DNA from: Leptidea sinapis
Lineage: Eukaryota > Arthropoda > Insecta > Lepidoptera > Pieridae
Direction of reading: 5' to 3'
NCBI RefSeq assembly: GCF_905404315.1
Contig: NC_066276.1
Coordinates: 13,658,001-13,722,000 of the forward strand
DNA length: 64,000 bases
Positions within the stretch are counted from its first letter, which is position 1. The number at the start of each line of letters is the position of its first letter. The position numbers and the translations under genes are program-made. The notes under the pieces were generated by a model, which was not told the origin of the DNA, did no database searches, and worked only from the letters and a program-made list of their open reading frames with translations. This document shows, piece after piece, positions 63,829 through 64,000 of the stretch.

Positions 63829-64000
63829 ATGGATAATTTGACGCAGAAAATTTTACCATTGAAATTCAAAGAAGACTATCCATTTGGGATAATTCCTCAT
63901 CAGATTATTCCGATGGAGATTTAATAAAGAAATATTGGGAGGAAGTTGTAGGTTTGTTTGGAGAACAGGAGCAAACAGTTGAGCAAAGAAGGAGATCTTT
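63829..64000 (+). pseudogene. MADF-domain reading frame, start (partial, apparent frameshift)
   Basis: After an ATG (63829-63831) reading MDN, a one-base shift gives FDAENFTIEIQRRLSIWDNS and SDYSDGDLIKKYWEEVVGLF, the first helices of a MADF (Myb/SANT-like) DNA-binding domain with the conserved Trp residues. It continues past the window edge. In the ATG frame only 32 codons remain. The missing base could be a real mutation, a sequence error, or a sign that the true start is on another exon. MADF proteins are DNA-binding factors, abundant in insects and also found near transposons. Confidence 0.6.

Noticed and set aside
1..64000. tRNA or rRNA genes
   Set aside because: I found no cloverleaf with A/B boxes and no rRNA-like conserved segment by eye; the tRNA-like match near 55805-55825 is the LTR element's primer-binding site.

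Overview
The window looks like nuclear DNA of a lepidopteran insect (moth or butterfly). It is AT-rich with short GC-rich exons, has very long introns, and is packed with retrotransposon and transposon remnants, many with sequence types I know from Lepidoptera (a Lep1-like Helitron beginning TC and ending CTAG, and LINE 3' ends reading into a short A-run). I see no prokaryotic genes, CRISPR array, rRNA or tRNA gene. The species cannot be named from the sequence alone.

Region 1 (1 to about 37.6 kb) is the 5' part of one host gene on the minus strand: spire, the actin nucleator. Five consecutive coding exons can be followed with canonical GT/AG sites and matching phases (37323-37581, 20128-20162, 8939-9065, 3033-3184, 126-317). 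Together they give about 255 residues covering the N-terminal KIND domain and the start of the segment that leads to the WH2 actin-binding repeats. The rest of the gene lies beyond base 1. Introns of about 17.2, 11.1, 5.8 and 2.7 kb hold transposon debris: at least seven pieces of one APE-type LINE family, a 1.1-kb palindrome made from two inverted Harbinger fragments, a dead mariner, MITEs, a Lep1-like Helitron, a 57-bp minisatellite of about 9.5 copies, and two unexplained exon-like open segments.

Region 2 (38-51 kb), upstream of spire, holds three LINEs on the plus strand: an RNase H-bearing element with a clean 13-bp target-site duplication (38131-43522), a badly decayed RT fragment (44.2-45.5 kb), and a nearly intact PHD/FP-type ORF1 plus 953-codon APE-RT ORF2 element (46.3-50.9 kb).

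Region 3 (51047-56042) is an errantivirus-type LTR element on the minus strand. It has 218-bp LTRs, a CGCG target duplication, a tRNA-Ser-like primer site and a polypurine tract. Gag is decayed, protease/RT/RNase H and the integrase core are deleted, the env-like frame is open, and the 5' LTR-leader junction carries a 447-bp tandem duplication.

Region 4 (56.4-64 kb) holds a decayed transposase-like/YqaJ-nuclease gene, a decayed coiled-coil plus SGNH-like frame next to a mariner helix-turn-helix fragment, a 3'-truncated LINE on the minus strand, and at the right edge the beginning of a MADF-domain reading frame.

Apart from spire, and possibly the MADF frame, the genes here belong to mobile elements. 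I found no convincing new multi-gene system. The points most worth a second look are the env-retaining deletion derivative, the Harbinger palindrome inside a transcribed intron, the 270-bp LINE derivative that keeps only both ends, and the two exon-like segments inside spire introns.
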